Assembly (NCBI GenBank): GCA_900552125.1
Contig: URYK01000012.1
Location: 1 to 64,000, forward strand
From: an uncultured Solobacterium sp.
GTDB taxonomy: Bacteria; Bacillota_I; Bacilli_A; Erysipelotrichales; Erysipelotrichaceae
Length of the DNA: 64,000 nucleotides
Direction of reading: 5' to 3'
Below, in pieces: positions 1 through 9,624 of the stretch. The notes beneath the pieces are model-generated. The model was given only the letters and a program-made list of their open reading frames with translations. It did not search any database and was not told where the DNA came from. Both the position numbers and the translations under genes were made by a program. Position 1 is the stretch's first letter, and each line of letters begins with the position of its first letter.

Positions 1-212
1 TCAACGAGATGTGCAATTTAAGTTTAGGTCTACGAATGGAAGCTATGCAGGAGGGACTGGCGAAAGGATTAGCAGAAGGTGAATTAAAAAGTACAATTCA
101 GTATGTTAAAAACATGATGAAAAAGATGCCTGAAATGAGCATAGAAGAGGCTATGGATATCTTGGGAGTAGAAGAAAACCTTCGAGAACAAGTGGTGGAA
201 GCAATACAATAA
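1..212 (+). CDS. Rpn-family nuclease/putative transposase, C-terminal end (partial)
   Basis: The reading frame is already open at base 3, so the start lies outside the window; about 69 C-terminal residues remain. The visible part carries the phrase NEMCNLSLG followed by a repetitive amphipathic stretch rich in EGLAKGLAEGE and a MKKMPEMSIEEAMDILGV tail. That is how the PD-(D/E)XK nuclease/transposase (Rpn-like) proteins of gut Bacillota usually end. The catalytic domain is not in view, so activity cannot be judged. A strong terminator follows directly. A decayed copy of this same 3' end lies near 42.7 kb. The family call rests on the C-terminal style only. Confidence 0.6.
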   Translation, partial: NEMCNLSLGLRMEAMQEGLAKGLAEGELKSTIQYVKNMMKKMPEMSIEEAMDILGVEENLREQVVEAIQ

Positions 213-223
213 TAAGTATATAT

Positions 224-249
224 AAGGTGGCCAACTAGGCTGCCTTTTT
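224..249 (+). terminator. Rho-independent terminator after the Rpn-type gene
   Basis: AAGGTGGCC (224-232) pairs with GGCTGCCTT (238-246) with one G-U pair and a 5-base loop, and runs into a T-tract. The GGCTGCCTTTTTA part recurs beside the Rpn relic near 42.74 kb. Confidence 0.8.
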
Positions 250-283
250 ATCGGATATTTTGATGCTGTTTGTTTTTCATACA

Positions 284-312
284 TTGTTTCAAATGCTTTG
301 TTATGATATAAT
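284..312 (+). promoter_or_regulatory. Sigma-A type promoter of the yitT-like gene
   Basis: TTGTTT (284-289), a 17-base spacer and a perfect TATAAT (307-312) stand 31 bases before the chosen start. This placement also rules out the earlier in-frame ATG at 260. Confidence 0.75.
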
Positions 313-343
313 CTCGAATGGAAAAAAGAAAAGGGGATTGTAT

Positions 344-1210
344 ATGCCAGGTAATAATAAACACAACTATCTTATAGAAGTTTTAACAATCATCGTAGGA
401 AACTTAGTGATCGCATTAGGTGTTACGTTCTTCATCTTGCCATCAAATATATTATCAGGAGGAGTAGCTGGGATTTCTGTCGCAATTCAACCGATTTTCC
501 ATCTTCCGCCACGCCTTGTGATTAATGGTTTAACAATCGGTTTATATTTTTTAGGTGCATTATTGTTAGGAAAACGCTTTGCGTTAAAGACTATTGTATC
601 TGCAGTAGTTTATCCTATTTTTATCTCAGGCTTAGGAATTTTATTCCCAGATGCATTTGTGACAAGTAATCCTTTATTAGCTTCTATTTATGCCGGAATC
701 TGTACAGGAACAGGTATAGGACTAGTTTATCGAGTAGGAGGAAGTACAGGAGGAATGGATATTCCACCACTTATCATCAATAAATTTACAAATATACCCC
801 TACCGGTTTTAGTTATGTGTATAGATGGTGCTACTGTTTTACTAGGTGCTAGTACCTATGGTATTGAAGCTGCTATGATTGGTTTAGTTTCTGTATGGGT
901 ATGTGGACAAGTCATCAATAAAGTCATGACTATGGGTATTCATGAAGCTAAGAATGTTATGATTATAACAGATGATTATGAAAAGATGATGCAAACGATT
1001 TATCAGAAAGTAAATCGAGGCGCAACTCTATTATATGCTCAAGGCGGTTATACAAAAGAAGAAAAACCAGTAATTATGACCGTTGTGCCACAGAAACAAT
1101 TTCCCGTTTTAAATAAAGTTATTCAAGAAGTAGATCCAGGAGCATTTGTGATCATCAGTGATGTGAATGAAGTGCAGGGAGAAGGGTTTACGTATAAAGA
1201 ACAGATATGA
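344..1210 (+). CDS. YitT family membrane protein (DUF161 + DUF2179)
   Basis: Product of 288 residues. The start at 344 is preceded by AAGGGG (331-336) and lies downstream of a good promoter; the longer frame from 260 would begin upstream of that promoter. Roughly the first 190 residues form several hydrophobic helices with the family phrases ILSGGVAGIS and GGSTGGMDI. The C-terminal 90 residues are soluble and match the DUF2179 domain, including KNVMIITDD and ISDVNEVQGEGF. Members are integral membrane proteins of unknown biochemical role. The gene is monocistronic, with terminators on both sides. Confidence 0.88.
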   Translation: MPGNNKHNYLIEVLTIIVGNLVIALGVTFFILPSNILSGGVAGISVAIQPIFHLPPRLVINGLTIGLYFLGALLLGKRFALKTIVSAVVYPIFISGLGILFPDAFVTSNPLLASIYAGICTGTGIGLVYRVGGSTGGMDIPPLIINKFTNIPLPVLVMCIDGATVLLGASTYGIEAAMIGLVSVWVCGQVINKVMTMGIHEAKNVMIITDDYEKMMQTIYQKVNRGATLLYAQGGYTKEEKPVIMTVVPQKQFPVLNKVIQEVDPGAFVIISDVNEVQGEGFTYKEQI

Positions 1211-1236
1211 TCTTGTACAATGTACAGGATTTTTTT
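1210..1236 (+). terminator. Terminator after the yitT-like gene
   Basis: Bases 1210-1217 pair with 1223-1230 (one T-G pair, 5-base loop), followed by seven T. The stem begins in the stop codon. Confidence 0.75.
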
Positions 1237-1330
1237 ATCACATTAAATTGTAAGAAATTTACATTATCCATTGGATGTTATCCTAGGTGAAGTATGTTAT
1301 AATGTTAGAAAAGAAGAAAGGAGTGGTGTG

Positions 1331-2020
1331 ATGATCCTTTTGAAAAATGTATCAAAATCTTATCGAAACGGAGTACATGCATTAAGGGATATTAACCTTG
1401 AAATAAATGAAGGTGAATTTGTATATATTATTGGGCCAACTGGCTGTGGGAAATCAACATTAATAAAACTTCTTGATGGAGAAGAAATTCCGGATCAGGG
1501 AGAAGTAATCGTGGCGAATACCAATGTAGGTAAACTTCGTCATTCTAAAGTTCCTTTCTATCGTCGAAATATCGGTGTTGTTTTTCAGGATTTTAGATTA
1601 CTTCCTAAAATGACTGTATTTGAAAATATTGCGTTTGCTTTGGAAATACTGGCTCTTGATAAAGTGACAATTAGGAGAAGAGTTCGTGAGATATTAGAAC
1701 TCGTTGATCTTCAGGATAAGGCAAAAGCTTTTCCTAATCAGTTATCAGGAGGTCAGCAACAGCGAGCAACTATTGCGCGTGCAATAGCAAACCATCCGAA
1801 AGTTTTGATTGCGGATGAACCTACGGGGAATTTAGATCCAGAAAAATCAAAAGAAATTATTGAATTATTAGAAAAAATCAACAAAGTGGAAGGAACCACA
1901 ATTCTGATGGTTACCCATGATTCCACTTTAGTAAATACTTATAAAAAACGTACCATCGCTTTAGAAGATGGATTTATCATAGCGGATATTGCGAAAGGCG
2001 GATACATACATCATGAGTAA
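1331..2020 (+). CDS. ftsE: Cell-division ABC ATPase FtsE, copy 1
   Basis: Product of 229 residues, the normal FtsE length. Start ATG 1331 follows GAAAGGAG; an upstream in-frame TTG at 1271 would add 20 residues unlike FtsE and lies over a TATAAT at 1298-1303. Walker A is GPTGCGKST (35-43), the Q-loop glutamine is in VVFQDFRLL (about 86), the signature is LSGGQQQR (138-145), Walker B is VLIADE (158-163) and the switch histidine is in THD (196). FtsE powers FtsX, which activates cell-wall hydrolases at the septum or side wall. It overlaps ftsX by 8 bases. About 45 of 229 residues differ from the second copy at 4341, roughly 80% identity by eye. Confidence 0.95.
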   Translation: MILLKNVSKSYRNGVHALRDINLEINEGEFVYIIGPTGCGKSTLIKLLDGEEIPDQGEVIVANTNVGKLRHSKVPFYRRNIGVVFQDFRLLPKMTVFENIAFALEILALDKVTIRRRVREILELVDLQDKAKAFPNQLSGGQQQRATIARAIANHPKVLIADEPTGNLDPEKSKEIIELLEKINKVEGTTILMVTHDSTLVNTYKKRTIALEDGFIIADIAKGGYIHHE

Positions 2021-2909
2021 TTTTTTTGAAAGCATTCCTAAGCATTTCACGAATGCGATAAAAAATCTTGCACGTCATTTAGCTATGACGATATCCAGTA
2101 TTTCAGCTGTATCAGTCACATTGTTTTTAATGACATTATTTCTTATATTAGCGACTAATGTTGATAGTTTTGCGAATCATGTAGAATCTAGTTTAAAAAT
2201 ACATGTATCAATAGACTCATTAGCAGATGACAAACAGATTGAAGATATGCAGGAAGAAATTGAAAAGATGCAAGGTGTAAAATCAGTAGAATTTTCCAGT
2301 AAGGAAGAAGAATTAAACATTTTGATTGAAGAGAGCGGTTCAGTTTTTGAACGCTACAGGGATAACAATCCTATGCCTGATACTTTTGTGGTAGAGGTGG
2401 AAAATGCGAATGAGATACCTAATGTAACTAAAAAGTTAAATGAAATAGAAGGTATTGAAAATGCACAATATGGAGGAAGCGGCATCAGGGATATGATTTC
2501 TATCTTTGAAACAATTCGTTATGGCGGTGCAGTCTTTATCCTTGCATTAGCAGTGTTAGCGGTTTTTTTAATTACAAATACAATTAAAATGACGATTTAT
2601 ACACGTAAAACAGAAATCTCAATTATGCGTAATGTAGGAGCAGGTAATTGGTATATAAAAGCTCCATTTATGTTTGAAGGAATGGTAATTGGCTTTATCG
2701 GGGCAATTATTCCTTCCTTACTGACAATTGTTGGCTATCAATTATTATATAATGCATTGAATGGTCAGCTTGTCAGCAACATGTTTGTATTAAAAGGACC
2801 ATATCCATTTACGATGCAAATCACCGCAATTTTAATTGTAAGTGGTATGGTTGTAGGTGTTTTAGGCAGTTTATTTGCGACAACGAAGTATTTGAGGTGG
2901 CGTCGATGA
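2013..2909 (+). CDS. ftsX: Cell-division ABC permease FtsX, copy 1
   Basis: Product of 298 residues. The ATG at 2013 overlaps the ftsE stop in ATGAGTAA and has GCGAAAGGCGG upstream. Topology is classic FtsX: a cytoplasmic N-terminus, one membrane segment (about 25-48), a large extracytoplasmic domain (about 50-160), and three C-terminal membrane segments with the conserved TRKTEISIMRNVGA loop. The external domain is expected to contact a coiled-coil hydrolase partner, and the next gene encodes exactly that, overlapping in ATGA. Copy 2 at 5023 shares the membrane part well and the outer domain much less. Confidence 0.95.
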   Translation: MSNFFESIPKHFTNAIKNLARHLAMTISSISAVSVTLFLMTLFLILATNVDSFANHVESSLKIHVSIDSLADDKQIEDMQEEIEKMQGVKSVEFSSKEEELNILIEESGSVFERYRDNNPMPDTFVVEVENANEIPNVTKKLNEIEGIENAQYGGSGIRDMISIFETIRYGGAVFILALAVLAVFLITNTIKMTIYTRKTEISIMRNVGAGNWYIKAPFMFEGMVIGFIGAIIPSLLTIVGYQLLYNALNGQLVSNMFVLKGPYPFTMQITAILIVSGMVVGVLGSLFATTKYLRWRR

Positions 2910-4303
2910 AAAGAATAAAGAAAATCAGTTTATGTTTAATAGCCCTATGTTCTGTTGGTTTCATGCAGTTGGATTCATCTTTTTTACATGCGACAAATTT
3001 TGAAGGAAATGAAGATGCGTGGCTGACTCGCTGCAGCTATGGACAGGAAACAGAGGCACAGGCACAACAATGTAGAGAGTTTAAGGAATATTATGCTGGA
3101 TTAAGTGATTCTTTAGAGGAACAGGCTTCTTCATTGGATAAAAGAATTGCGAAGATTCAAGGTGATATTGATGATATCACTGTAGCTATGAAAGATTTGG
3201 ATAGTCTTATTGATAAGCTAGAGAAAAATATTGATTTAAATGAAGCAAATATACGCACCATTCAAAAAGAAATCACTTCATTAAATAAGAAAATTGAACA
3301 GAAACAGAAAGACATCGATGAAAGAAATGAACTGATTGTTGGTCGTATGTTAGATGAACAGGCGAACAATGGTACAAATATGGAAGTCGATGTACTTATG
3401 GGTTCAAAAGATTTGGTTGATATGATACGTAAAATGGAAGGCTTTCGTCGTATAACGGAAAGTGACCAGACGGAAATTGAAAAGTTAATGGAAGATAAGA
3501 AGGAATTAAATCTTCAGAAAAGTGAACAGACTCGTTTAAAAGAAGATGCCGAAGAAAAGAAGGTAGAGAATGAGAAAAATAAAAAAGAAGCAGAAGATGC
3601 GAAAGCACAACAAAATAAATTATTAAAAGAATATCGTAAAAAAGAAGCAGATCTGATTGAACAAATGCGTTCCGTAGAAGTTGATATTGCGACAATTCAA
3701 AATAATATCATTAATATAAATACTTCTGCAGCTAACAATATAGATTTCAGCGGTAATGGATTTCTTATGAATCCGGTACCTGGTGGGAGTATGTCTGCAG
3801 GAACATGGTATTATCCTGGTGGAGGAGTTCACTTAGGTATGGATATGGCAGCGCCTATAGGTACACAATTAGTAGCACCAGCAGATGGAATCATTTTATA
3901 TGCGAATAACCCAGCACCAACAAATGGCGGTTATTTAGGAAACTGGACAGGGTATCCAGCTGGTGCAGGAAATAGTATTCTATTACTGACTCAGGTAGAT
4001 GGCATAACTTATGCGATAAGCTTCGCTCATCTATCCCAAGAAGGATTTGCGGTTTCCGCAGGAAATCAGGTTAAAAAAGGACAGGTTCTAGCATTGACAG
4101 GAAATAGCGGAAACAGTTCCGGACCACATTGTCATATCGAAGTTATTAATTTAGGTAAAATGAGTGTGGCTAGTGCTATTTCTCAATTCCGTTCAACAGC
4201 GGATTTTGCTTATGGTACAGGCTGGGGTTCTTCTGCCTTAAGTAAGACATGTAGCGCAAGCGGTCCACCATGCCGAGAAAGACCTGAGACTATATTTGGA
4301 TAA
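2906..4303 (+). CDS. Secreted coiled-coil M23 (LytM) peptidoglycan hydrolase, FtsEX partner
   Basis: Product of 465 residues. Start ATG 2906 overlaps the ftsX stop (ATGA) with GAGGTGG upstream; an in-frame GTG at 2897 is less likely. An N-terminal signal peptide (about 1-29) precedes a long charged coiled coil (about 55-270), as in PcsB, CwlO and EnvC-type proteins. The C-terminal LytM domain has the zinc motifs HLGMD (H309, D313), AHL (about 375) and HCH (H408, H410), so it looks catalytically complete. A Gly/Ser/Pro-rich cysteine-containing tail follows. The partner of coiled-coil hydrolases is normally FtsX; here a pair of ftsEX genes lies on each side. Not named pcsB because the catalytic domain is M23 rather than CHAP. 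Confidence 0.92.
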   Translation: MKRIKKISLCLIALCSVGFMQLDSSFLHATNFEGNEDAWLTRCSYGQETEAQAQQCREFKEYYAGLSDSLEEQASSLDKRIAKIQGDIDDITVAMKDLDSLIDKLEKNIDLNEANIRTIQKEITSLNKKIEQKQKDIDERNELIVGRMLDEQANNGTNMEVDVLMGSKDLVDMIRKMEGFRRITESDQTEIEKLMEDKKELNLQKSEQTRLKEDAEEKKVENEKNKKEAEDAKAQQNKLLKEYRKKEADLIEQMRSVEVDIATIQNNIININTSAANNIDFSGNGFLMNPVPGGSMSAGTWYYPGGGVHLGMDMAAPIGTQLVAPADGIILYANNPAPTNGGYLGNWTGYPAGAGNSILLLTQVDGITYAISFAHLSQEGFAVSAGNQVKKGQVLALTGNSGNSSGPHCHIEVINLGKMSVASAISQFRSTADFAYGTGWGSSALSKTCSASGPPCRERPETIFG

Positions 4304-4340
4304 TTACCAAGTAGAGTAAAGCTAGACGAGGAGTGAATAT

Positions 4341-5030
4341 ATGATAAGATTGGAAAATGTATCAAAAGAATATAAAAATGGGGTACATGCATTAAGAGAT
4401 ATCAATTTATCTATTGAAAATGGAGAATTTGTATATATCATAGGACCAACAGGTTCAGGTAAATCAACATTAATTAAGCTATTAGATGGCGAAGAAATAC
4501 CAAATAGCGGAACCGTAATGGTAGAAGATATCAACGTAGGAAAGCTTCGTCATTCAAAAGTTCCTGTTTATCGTAGAAATATCGGTGTTGTATTCCAGGA
4601 TTTCCGTTTATTGCCAAGATTAACTGTCTTCGAAAATATTGCCTTTGCGTTAGAAGTAATTGGAATGAAGAAAGTAGATATTCGACGTCGAGTTCGAGAA
4701 GTTTTAGAGTTAGTCTCTTTGGAAGATAAAGCTAAAGCATTTCCTAATGAGCTATCTGGAGGTCAGCAGCAACGTGCTGCCATTGGTCGTGCCATTGCTA
4801 ATCATCCAAAAGTACTGATTGCGGATGAACCAACAGGAAATCTAGATCCTGAAAAATCAGCGGAAATCATGGAACTGCTGGAGAAAATCAATAAAGTAGA
4901 AAATACAACAGTTTTAATGGTTACACATGATTCTAATCTTGTGGATCAATATAAAAAACGTACGATCTGTTTAGAAGAAGGCTATATTGTTGCGGATATT
5001 ATGAAGGGAGGCTATTTGAAACATGATTAA
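4341..5030 (+). CDS. ftsE: Cell-division ABC ATPase FtsE, copy 2
   Basis: Product of 229 residues, start ATG 4341 behind GAGGAG, 37 bases after the M23 gene. All ATPase motifs are intact: GPTGSGKST, VVFQDFRLL, LSGGQQQR, VLIADEPTGNLD and THD. It aligns with copy 1 without gaps. Differences cluster at 55-65 and 105-113, surface regions that could set pairing with its own FtsX. It overlaps ftsX copy 2 by 8 bases, the same arrangement as copy 1, which points to duplication of the pair as a unit. Confidence 0.95.
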   Translation: MIRLENVSKEYKNGVHALRDINLSIENGEFVYIIGPTGSGKSTLIKLLDGEEIPNSGTVMVEDINVGKLRHSKVPVYRRNIGVVFQDFRLLPRLTVFENIAFALEVIGMKKVDIRRRVREVLELVSLEDKAKAFPNELSGGQQQRAAIGRAIANHPKVLIADEPTGNLDPEKSAEIMELLEKINKVENTTVLMVTHDSNLVDQYKKRTICLEEGYIVADIMKGGYLKHD

Positions 5031-5925
5031 GTTTTTCAAAGCGTTCCCTAAGTTTGTGAAAACGGCCTTTCTAAATATCTTTCGTCATATTGCAATGTCA
5101 ATATCCGCAATGAGTGCAGTTACGATTACATTGATTCTATTTTCATCATTTCTGATGATTGCGGGAAATGTATCATTGTTTACTAATACCATTGAAGATG
5201 ATTTACGAATTCATGTTGTTTTAGATAAAAATATTGATACGAAAAAAGAAATTGATAAGGTAGAAAGTGAATTGAAGAAAATCAGTGGGGTATCCAAGGT
5301 AGAGTTTTCAGATAAAGATGCTGAATTAGAGCTTTATATTAAGGAAAAAGGCGAAGAATTTGAAATGTATCGTGGAGAAGATAACCCATTAACACATGCG
5401 TTCTTTGTTTCTGTAAAAGATGCTGATCAGATTGAATCCATTAATGCGAAAGTAGAAGATATAGCAGGGGTTAGACAATCCGTTTATGGCGGAAGCAGTG
5501 TATCACAGCTGATTTCTATTTTGAATGCGATTCGTTCCGGCGGTTTAGTGTTTGTGGTTTTATTGATGGCATTAGCATTATTCTTAATTTCTAATTCTAT
5601 CAAGCTTACGATTTATGCTAGAAATACTGAGATTTCCATTATGCGAAATGTTGGGGCAGCTAACTGGTATATCAAAGTTCCATTTATGATAGAGGGAATG
5701 ATGATTGGTTTCTTTGGCGCAATAATCCCTTGTATATTTACATACTTTGGCTATGAATACTTATACGGTTTATTAAATGGTCATTTAGTATCTGCTGTAT
5801 TTAACTTACAGCCTGTTATGCCATTCACATTACAGATTGGCGCAATCTTAATTGGGAGCGGCATGCTTGTAGGTTTGATAGGAAGCTTCTTCTCTACTAC
5901 TCGTTATCTACATTGGAAACGATAA
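5023..5925 (+). CDS. ftsX: Cell-division ABC permease FtsX, copy 2
   Basis: Product of 300 residues, start overlapping the ftsE stop (ATGATTAA). Topology matches copy 1: one N-terminal and three C-terminal membrane helices around the conserved ARNTEISIMRNVGAANWYIK stretch. The extracytoplasmic domain (about 50-165) has diverged strongly from copy 1, consistent with a different external partner or signal. A terminator-like hairpin follows, so the six-gene cluster may be two transcription units, with ctpA having its own promoter. Confidence 0.94.
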   Translation: MIKFFKAFPKFVKTAFLNIFRHIAMSISAMSAVTITLILFSSFLMIAGNVSLFTNTIEDDLRIHVVLDKNIDTKKEIDKVESELKKISGVSKVEFSDKDAELELYIKEKGEEFEMYRGEDNPLTHAFFVSVKDADQIESINAKVEDIAGVRQSVYGGSSVSQLISILNAIRSGGLVFVVLLMALALFLISNSIKLTIYARNTEISIMRNVGAANWYIKVPFMIEGMMIGFFGAIIPCIFTYFGYEYLYGLLNGHLVSAVFNLQPVMPFTLQIGAILIGSGMLVGLIGSFFSTTRYLHWKR

Positions 5926-5942
5926 AATATATATACATATAA

Positions 5943-5980
5943 AGAAGTGGGAAAACTATAAAGGTTTTTCTGCTTTTCTT
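5943..5980 (+). terminator. Probable terminator after ftsX copy 2
   Basis: AAGTGGGAAAAC (5945-5956) pairs with GTTTTTCTGCTT (5964-5975), using three G-U pairs, followed by a short T-rich tail. Strength is uncertain. Confidence 0.55.
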
Positions 5981-6119
5981 TTACCTTGTGCAATGAATGT
6001 GAATTTTACTTGAAAATTAAGGTTAATAAGGAATACCTTTTTATGGAAACATTTCCTTGAAGAGTAAAGTATGATATGATAATAGGCGTATAATCTTAAA
6101 TAGACAAGAGGTGTGTTTA

Positions 6120-7598
6120 ATGGCAGATAAAAAAGTTGTAAGATATAAATTAGTGAGACATAAATGGCCAGATGAGATAGAAGCAGAAAAGAAAAGAAGA
6201 AGAAAGCGCATTGGAATTGTGTTAGCTTGTATCTTATGCTTTATGGGCGGTTTTTTATTAAATGTAACAATTCACCAGACTTCTGATGCGTCTTCTTTAG
6301 AATTCCAAAAATTTGAGGAAATTTACAAGATCATGAAGAATAATTTTTACTTTGGAAAAGATGAAGATAATTTTAGTGAGACTTTATTAAATGGCGCAAT
6401 CAATGGAATGGTAGAAGCTGGGGGAGATGTCCATACGATGTATTTGGACAACGAACAGACACAAAGTTTTACAAGTTCCATTGAAGGAAGTTTTGTTGGT
6501 ATTGGAGTACGCTATTATAGTGTAGATGATTCAACATTTTTAGTAGATAGTGTAGTGAACAATTCACCTGCAGAAGAAGCTGGGATTCTGGCAGGAGATC
6601 AGCTTTATGCGATTGATGGCACAGTTTGTGAAAATATGTCAACGAATGATGTGCAGAATCTAATCGTTAATTCAAAGAGTGATACGATTTCTATTGAAAT
6701 TATAAGAGAAGGAAAACATCAGACAGTAAAAGTAGAAAAACGTACTGTACAGGATTCAGTCTTTAGCGAAATCAAAGGTGATATTGCGATTTTAGAACTA
6801 GATAGCTTTGCGGAAACTAGCGGTGAAGATATTAAGTCACATCTAGATAGTTTTCAAGATGCGAAATGTTCAAGTTTAATCGTTGATTTACGTGATAATA
6901 GTGGAGGCTATTTGAAATCCGTACAACAGATTGCAAGTTATCTGTTACCACAGGATACCGTAATCTTTAAAGAAGAAGCCAAGGATGGAACTCAAGAAGA
7001 CTTTAAAACACTAGAAGGGTATAAACAATATACTTTTGATAAAGTTGTTGTTTTAGTAAACAATAATACAGCTAGTGCTGCAGAGGTGCTTACCGCAGCT
7101 TTACAGGAGCATTTAGATGCGACAGTAGTGGGTGTCACAACTTATGGAAAAGGAACAGTACAGGTACCTTTAACATTTAAGGATGGTACGATGTTTAAGT
7201 ATACAACTGCTGAATGGCTTACACCAAGTGGAAAGAAAATCAATAAAAAAGGTATTACTCCAGATGTAGAAGTTAAATTAGATGATGCTTTCTATACGAG
7301 TGCACCAATCATGGAAGAAGACGAAGTGTATAAACCAGATACTGTAAATAAAGCAGCATTAAGCGTACAGACATATTTGAAGTTTTTAGGTTATCCAGTA
7401 GATCGCTGTGATGAATATTTCTCAGTCGCATCAAGCGATGCTTTAAAACAATATCAGGAAGATAAAGGATTAGAAGCAACTGGAAATATTGACGCAAAAA
7501 CAATGTCTTCTTTACTTTCCAGCTGTGCTGTGAAATGGCATACTGATGAGGAAAAATTAGATTTACAGATGAATAAAGCTATGGAATTAGCACAATAA
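6120..7598 (+). CDS. S41 C-terminal processing peptidase (CtpA/CtpB-like) with PDZ and peptidoglycan-binding domains
   Basis: Product of 492 residues. Start ATG 6120 is preceded by AAGAGGTG; an in-frame GTG at 6111 overlaps that site. One membrane anchor lies at about 31-50. A PDZ domain follows (about 120-205) and then the S41 core (about 215-385). The catalytic serine is in NNTASAAEV (about 317) and the lysine in YGKGTVQ (about 342), the normal spacing of about 25. A C-terminal PG_binding_1 domain occupies about 403-465. The family trims extracellular proteins, including wall-hydrolase regulators. Its place behind ftsEX-M23 and before uvrB is common in Bacillota. A TATAAT at 6089-6094 may be its own -10. 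Confidence 0.93.
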   Translation: MADKKVVRYKLVRHKWPDEIEAEKKRRRKRIGIVLACILCFMGGFLLNVTIHQTSDASSLEFQKFEEIYKIMKNNFYFGKDEDNFSETLLNGAINGMVEAGGDVHTMYLDNEQTQSFTSSIEGSFVGIGVRYYSVDDSTFLVDSVVNNSPAEEAGILAGDQLYAIDGTVCENMSTNDVQNLIVNSKSDTISIEIIREGKHQTVKVEKRTVQDSVFSEIKGDIAILELDSFAETSGEDIKSHLDSFQDAKCSSLIVDLRDNSGGYLKSVQQIASYLLPQDTVIFKEEAKDGTQEDFKTLEGYKQYTFDKVVVLVNNNTASAAEVLTAALQEHLDATVVGVTTYGKGTVQVPLTFKDGTMFKYTTAEWLTPSGKKINKKGITPDVEVKLDDAFYTSAPIMEEDEVYKPDTVNKAALSVQTYLKFLGYPVDRCDEYFSVASSDALKQYQEDKGLEATGNIDAKTMSSLLSSCAVKWHTDEEKLDLQMNKAMELAQ

Positions 7599-7631
7599 AT
7601 ATCAAATATAAACATGGAGGTGATGTAACGA

Positions 7632-9608
7632 ATGGAAGATAAGCTATTCGAGTTAGTATCGAAATACAAACCGCAAGGGGATCAGCCAAAAGCCATTGAA
7701 GAGTTGGTAAATGGCATTAAAGAGGGAAAGAAACAACAGGTCTTATTAGGGGCAACAGGTACAGGTAAGACCTTTACGATATCAAATGTAATTGCACAAG
7801 TGAATAAACCTACGCTTGTATTTGCGCACAATAAGACATTGGCAGGGCAGCTGTATTCTGAGTTTAAAGAGTTTTTTCCTAATAACCGAGTTGAGTATTT
7901 TGTGTCAAACTTCGATTATTATCAGCCAGAAGCTTATATCCCAAGCAGTGATACTTATATAGATAAGAATGCGACAACAAATATTGAATTAGACATGCTA
8001 CGTATGGCCGCAGTTAATTCAATTTTAGAAAGAAGAGATACGATCATCATTGCGTCAGTTGCGTGTATTTATGGTGCCAGCAACCCCGAACAATATCGTG
8101 ACATGTTCTTTTCTATTCGTGTTGGTGATATCATTGATCGTAAAGAATTGATGGGAAAACTAGTCGCAAGACAGTATACAAGAAATGATATGGATCTTGT
8201 ACGTGGGACATTCCGTGTAAGAGGAGACGTTATAGAGGTTGCCTTAGGGCACACAGATGCTTATATTTTAAGAATTGAAATGTTTGATGATGAAATTGAA
8301 CGTATCTGTGAGGTTGACCCGATTACCGGAAAAACACTAAATGCATATACCGTATATGTTGTATATCCAGCAAGTGGATATGCGACAAAGCAGGAAATTA
8401 TTAATCGTGCAGCAGATACGATAGAAGAAGAATTGAAAGATCGAGTACAGGTATTAGAACAAGAAGGTAAACTATTAGAGAAACAGCGTTTAGAACAGCG
8501 TACATTGTATGATGTAGAGGCATTACGTGAATTTGGTGTATGCCCTGGTATCGAAAACTATTCCCGTCATATTGATGGGCGTAAACCAGGAGAACGGCCT
8601 TATACATTGTTTGATTATTTTCCTGATGACTTCTTATTAGTAGTAGATGAATCCCATGTTTCCTTACCACAGATCCGTGGTATGTATAATGGAGATAGAG
8701 CACGTAAAGAAACCTTGGTGAATTATGGATTCCGTCTTCCATCTGCTTTAGATAATCGTCCTATGCGATTTGAAGAGTTTGAAAAAATGGTAAATCAGGC
8801 TATCTATGTATCCGCAACACCAGGTAATTATGAGCTAAAACAAACCAATGGTGAAATCATTGAACAGATTATTCGACCTACAGGATTATTAGATCCGGAA
8901 GTATTTGTCAGACCTACACAAGGGCAAATTGATGATTTAGTTGGCGAAATTCGATCAAGAATTGCGAAAAATGAGCGTACTTTAATTACTACTTTGACAG
9001 TACGTATGGCAGAAGATTTAACAAGTTATCTAAAAGGAATGGATTTCAAGGTAGCTTGGCTGCATCATGAAGTTAAAACAATTGAAAGAACAGAAATTAT
9101 AAGAGATTTACGTAGAGGTAAATATGACGTGTTAATTGGAATTAACTTACTTCGTGAAGGATTGGATATACCAGAAGTCTCTTTAATCGCCATTTTAGAT
9201 GCGGATAAAGAAGGTTTCTTAAGAAGTGAGCGTTCCTTGATACAGATTATAGGACGTGCTGCCCGTAATGCGCATGGACAGGTTATCATGTATGCGGATA
9301 AGATAACGGATTCTATGGATAAAGCATTAAAAGAAACTGCTCGTCGTAGAGAGATACAGATTGCTTATAATAAGGAACATGGTATTACGCCAAAAACAAT
9401 TATTAAACCGATTCATGAAGTAGTTCGCAGTAAAGAAACACAGGAAATGACCGCGAAATACATTGATAAAAAAGCTAAAGTTACTAAGAAAGATAAAGAG
9501 AAACTGTTGGCAAATCTGGAAAAAGAAATGAAAGAAGCCGCAAAGGTTTTAGATTTCGAACGTGCTGCAGAATTACGCGATATTTTATTAGAACTTAGAA
9601 ATTCCTAA
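7632..9608 (+). CDS. uvrB: Excinuclease ABC subunit B
   Basis: Product of 658 residues, normal for UvrB. Start ATG 7632 has GGAGGTGAT upstream. The helicase-like ATP site GATGTGKT (39-46), the beta-hairpin region [13 protein letters not shown], the DESH motif, ISVSATP-like [10 protein letters not shown], and helicase motif VI (IGRAARN) are present. The C-terminal UVR domain, FERAAELRD, contacts UvrC. It verifies DNA damage loaded by UvrA. uvrA is in the same window but about 36 kb away rather than adjacent. Confidence 0.97.
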   Translation: MEDKLFELVSKYKPQGDQPKAIEELVNGIKEGKKQQVLLGATGTGKTFTISNVIAQVNKPTLVFAHNKTLAGQLYSEFKEFFPNNRVEYFVSNFDYYQPEAYIPSSDTYIDKNATTNIELDMLRMAAVNSILERRDTIIIASVACIYGASNPEQYRDMFFSIRVGDIIDRKELMGKLVARQYTRNDMDLVRGTFRVRGDVIEVALGHTDAYILRIEMFDDEIERICEVDPITGKTLNAYTVYVVYPASGYATKQEIINRAADTIEEELKDRVQVLEQEGKLLEKQRLEQRTLYDVEALREFGVCPGIENYSRHIDGRKPGERPYTLFDYFPDDFLLVVDESHVSLPQIRGMYNGDRARKETLVNYGFRLPSALDNRPMRFEEFEKMVNQAIYVSATPGNYELKQTNGEIIEQIIRPTGLLDPEVFVRPTQGQIDDLVGEIRSRIAKNERTLITTLTVRMAEDLTSYLKGMDFKVAWLHHEVKTIERTEIIRDLRRGKYDVLIGINLLREGLDIPEVSLIAILDADKEGFLRSERSLIQIIGRAARNAHGQVIMYADKITDSMDKALKETARRREIQIAYNKEHGITPKTIIKPIHEVVRSKETQEMTAKYIDKKAKVTKKDKEKLLANLEKEMKEAAKVLDFERAAELRDILLELRNS

Positions 9609-9624
9609 GAATAGGAGGAAGCTT

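Noticed and set aside
260..343. Longer N-terminus for the YitT protein from ATG 260
   Set aside because: It would begin upstream of the TTGTTT-17-TATAAT promoter and has no ribosome site.
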